Shown: positions 5,840 to 6,747 of the stretch, in pieces | How positions within the stretch are numbered: position 1 is the stretch's first letter | How the letters are laid out: each line of letters starts with the position of its first letter | Source: an uncultured Roseburia sp. | GTDB taxonomy: Bacteria > Bacillota > Clostridia > Lachnospirales > Lachnospiraceae | Assembly (NCBI GenBank): GCA_905206195.1 | Contig: CAJLGN010000073.1 | Coordinates: 1 to 6,747, forward strand | Length of the DNA stretch: 6,747 nt | Direction: 5' to 3' | The notes under the pieces: model-generated | Database searches by the model: none | What the model was told of the DNA's origin: nothing | The model's input: only the letters and a program-made list of their open reading frames with translations | Program-made: the position numbers and the translations under genes

Positions 5840-6544
5840 ATGGAAAGTATAGCGGCGATCGTGCTCGCAGCTGGAGATGGAAAGCGGATGAACAGCGCCG
5901 TGCGCAAGCAGTACCTGACGTTGGGGGGGAAACCGGTTCTCTTTTTTTCTTTGAAAGCTTTCGAGGAGAGTGAAGTCACAGAAATTGTTCTTGTGGTGGG
6001 GGAAGGGGAGGCGGAGTATTGTAGAGAGCAAATCATAGATAAGTATGGTATCCGAAAAATAAGCGCGGTCGTCGAGGGGGGGAGGGAGCGCTATCATTCC
6101 GTGTATGCGGGTCTTGCTGCAGTTCGGGGGGCGGATTACGTCCTGATTCATGATGGGGCCAGACCCCTTCTGACAGCGGACATCATTGAGCGCTCGATTG
6201 CGGCGGTAAAGCTTCATGATGCGTGTGTGGTTGGAATGCCGGTGAAGGATACGATCAAGATTGTGAGCGAAGACGGATTTTCTGCAGAGACACCTGACCG
6301 GAGCAGTCTCTGGCAGATTCAGACGCCGCAGACTTTTTTCTACCCGCTTATATGGGAGGCGTACGAGAGTGTCATCACGAAGGAAGAATGTGCGGTGACA
6401 GACGATGCGATGGTGCTGGAGCGCATGACCGGAAAACGGGTAAAGGTGATCGAGGGAAATTATCGAAACATCAAGATCACAACACCGGAGGACTTGATTG
6501 TGGCAGAGGCTTATTTGCAGGAGTTATTTTCTGAAAAAGAATAG
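5840..6544 (+). CDS. ispD: 2-C-methyl-D-erythritol 4-phosphate cytidylyltransferase IspD
   Basis: IspD joins CTP and methylerythritol 4-phosphate to give CDP-methylerythritol plus pyrophosphate, the third step of the MEP isoprenoid pathway, in the cytoplasm. The 234-residue length is normal. Visible are the nucleotide-binding loop AAGDGKRM (10-17), K23 in RKQY, GGRERYHSV (80-88), HDGARP (104-109), the PVKDTIK stretch (134-140), R154, the LWQIQTPQTF block (157-166), TDDA (187-190) and NIKITTPEDL (210-219). GGAGG lies 8 bases before the ATG, and the gene starts 25 bases after tsaD, so it is probably the last gene of the operon. An out-of-frame ATG at 5833 is not used. No IspF fusion is present: the protein ends at the usual IspD boundary. 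I see no clear terminator after it. Confidence 0.97.
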   Translation: MESIAAIVLAAGDGKRMNSAVRKQYLTLGGKPVLFFSLKAFEESEVTEIVLVVGEGEAEYCREQIIDKYGIRKISAVVEGGRERYHSVYAGLAAVRGADYVLIHDGARPLLTADIIERSIAAVKLHDACVVGMPVKDTIKIVSEDGFSAETPDRSSLWQIQTPQTFFYPLIWEAYESVITKEECAVTDDAMVLERMTGKRVKVIEGNYRNIKITTPEDLIVAEAYLQELFSEKE

Positions 6545-6598
6545 ATTTCTCTGTGAACAAGAAAATTTTTGTTTTTGTATGAAAAAGCAAAAAAGTTG

Positions 6599-6627
6599 TT
6601 GACAGCATTGCTTTTGGATGATAATAT
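6599..6627 (+). promoter_or_regulatory. Promoter of tRNA-Ser
   Basis: A perfect -35 TTGACA (6599-6604) is followed after 17 bases by TAATAT (6622-6627), which carries an upstream TG at 6619-6620 as an extended -10. Transcription should start near 6634, giving a tRNA leader of about 25 bases. That leader holds a small inverted repeat (CTGCA 6633-6637, TGCAG 6644-6648). It is the best-matching promoter in the window, as expected for a stable RNA. Confidence 0.85.
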
Positions 6628-6658
6628 TATCTCTGCACTGATTTGCAGCGCAAGACCC

Positions 6659-6744
6659 GGAGAGGTATCGAAGTGGTCATAACGAGGCGGTCTTGAAAAC
6701 CGTTTGTCCGAAAGGGCGCATGGGTTCGAATCCCATCCTCTCCG
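6659..6744 (+). tRNA. tRNA-Ser(UGA)
   Basis: A complete class II tRNA of 86 bases. The acceptor stem is GGAGAGG (6659-6665) with CCTCTCC (6737-6743) and discriminator G6744. The D stem is TCG/CGA (6668-6670, 6683-6685). The anticodon stem is GCGGT/ACCGT with loop CTTGAAA, giving anticodon TGA at 6694-6696, which reads UCA and related serine codons. The long variable arm has a stem around the tetraloop GAAA (6710-6713). The T arm is ATGGG/CCCAT around TTCGAAT. The bases after G6744 are CTT, so CCA is not encoded and must be added after 3' trimming. A36-A37-A38 fits MiaA-type i6A modification rather than t6A. Confidence 0.98.
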
Positions 6745-6747
6745 CTT

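Noticed and set aside
5747..6217. 156-codon minus-strand frame across the tsaD-ispD junction
   Set aside because: It overlaps both well-supported genes and shows no family pattern.
6571..6587. TTTTT-GTATG-AAAAA hairpin as ispD terminator
   Set aside because: Five A-T pairs only, and the following bases are A-rich rather than a T tract.
6720..6747. tRNA-Ser 3' end as an integration (att) site
   Set aside because: tRNA 3' ends are common targets, but the window stops three bases later and shows no duplicate or integrase.

Overview
The window reads as chromosomal housekeeping DNA from a low-GC-type Gram-positive anaerobe, most likely a clostridium of the Lachnospiraceae. This is inferred from the RibU S component, AGGAGG-type ribosome sites, the tsaE-tsaB-rimI...tsaD order, a clostridial form of RNase Z, and an anchored protein beside tsaD that I associate with Lachnospiraceae. 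The species cannot be fixed from sequence alone. Every gene I can support is on the + strand. No stretch over 300 bases lacks a gene. I see no insertion sequence, prophage, CRISPR array or recent-transfer signature.

Left end (1-810): the window opens on a hairpin-plus-T-tract terminator. About 60 bases later comes ribU, the membrane riboflavin-binding subunit of an ECF transporter, which ends at its own long terminator. No good promoter lies between the first hairpin and ribU, so the hairpin may be the switch part of a leader (possibly an FMN riboswitch) whose sensing part lies outside the window.

Main operon (about 817-6544): an extended -10 promoter starts a run of nine tightly spaced or overlapping genes. 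They are a YcxB-like membrane protein, tsaE, tsaB, rimI, a small CxxC/CxxC protein, rnz (RNase Z), a membrane-anchored protein of unknown function, tsaD and ispD. TsaE, TsaB and TsaD are three of the four proteins that make t6A at A37 of ANN-decoding tRNAs; the fourth, TsaC, is not here. RimI acetylates ribosomal protein S18. RNase Z trims tRNA 3' ends. IspD belongs to the MEP isoprenoid pathway, which also supplies the prenyl donor for tRNA i6A. A consensus TATAAT before the small Cys-rich gene may be an internal promoter.

Right end (6545-6747): a strong promoter (TTGACA, 17 bases, TAATAT with upstream TG) drives a complete tRNA-Ser(UGA) gene. The tRNA has no encoded CCA, so it is the kind of precursor RNase Z processes.

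Overall the region is a translation- and tRNA-centred housekeeping operon. I found no clear evidence of an undescribed system. The points that best repay attention are the ribU leader, the small Cys-rich protein, and the anchored protein overlapping tsaD.
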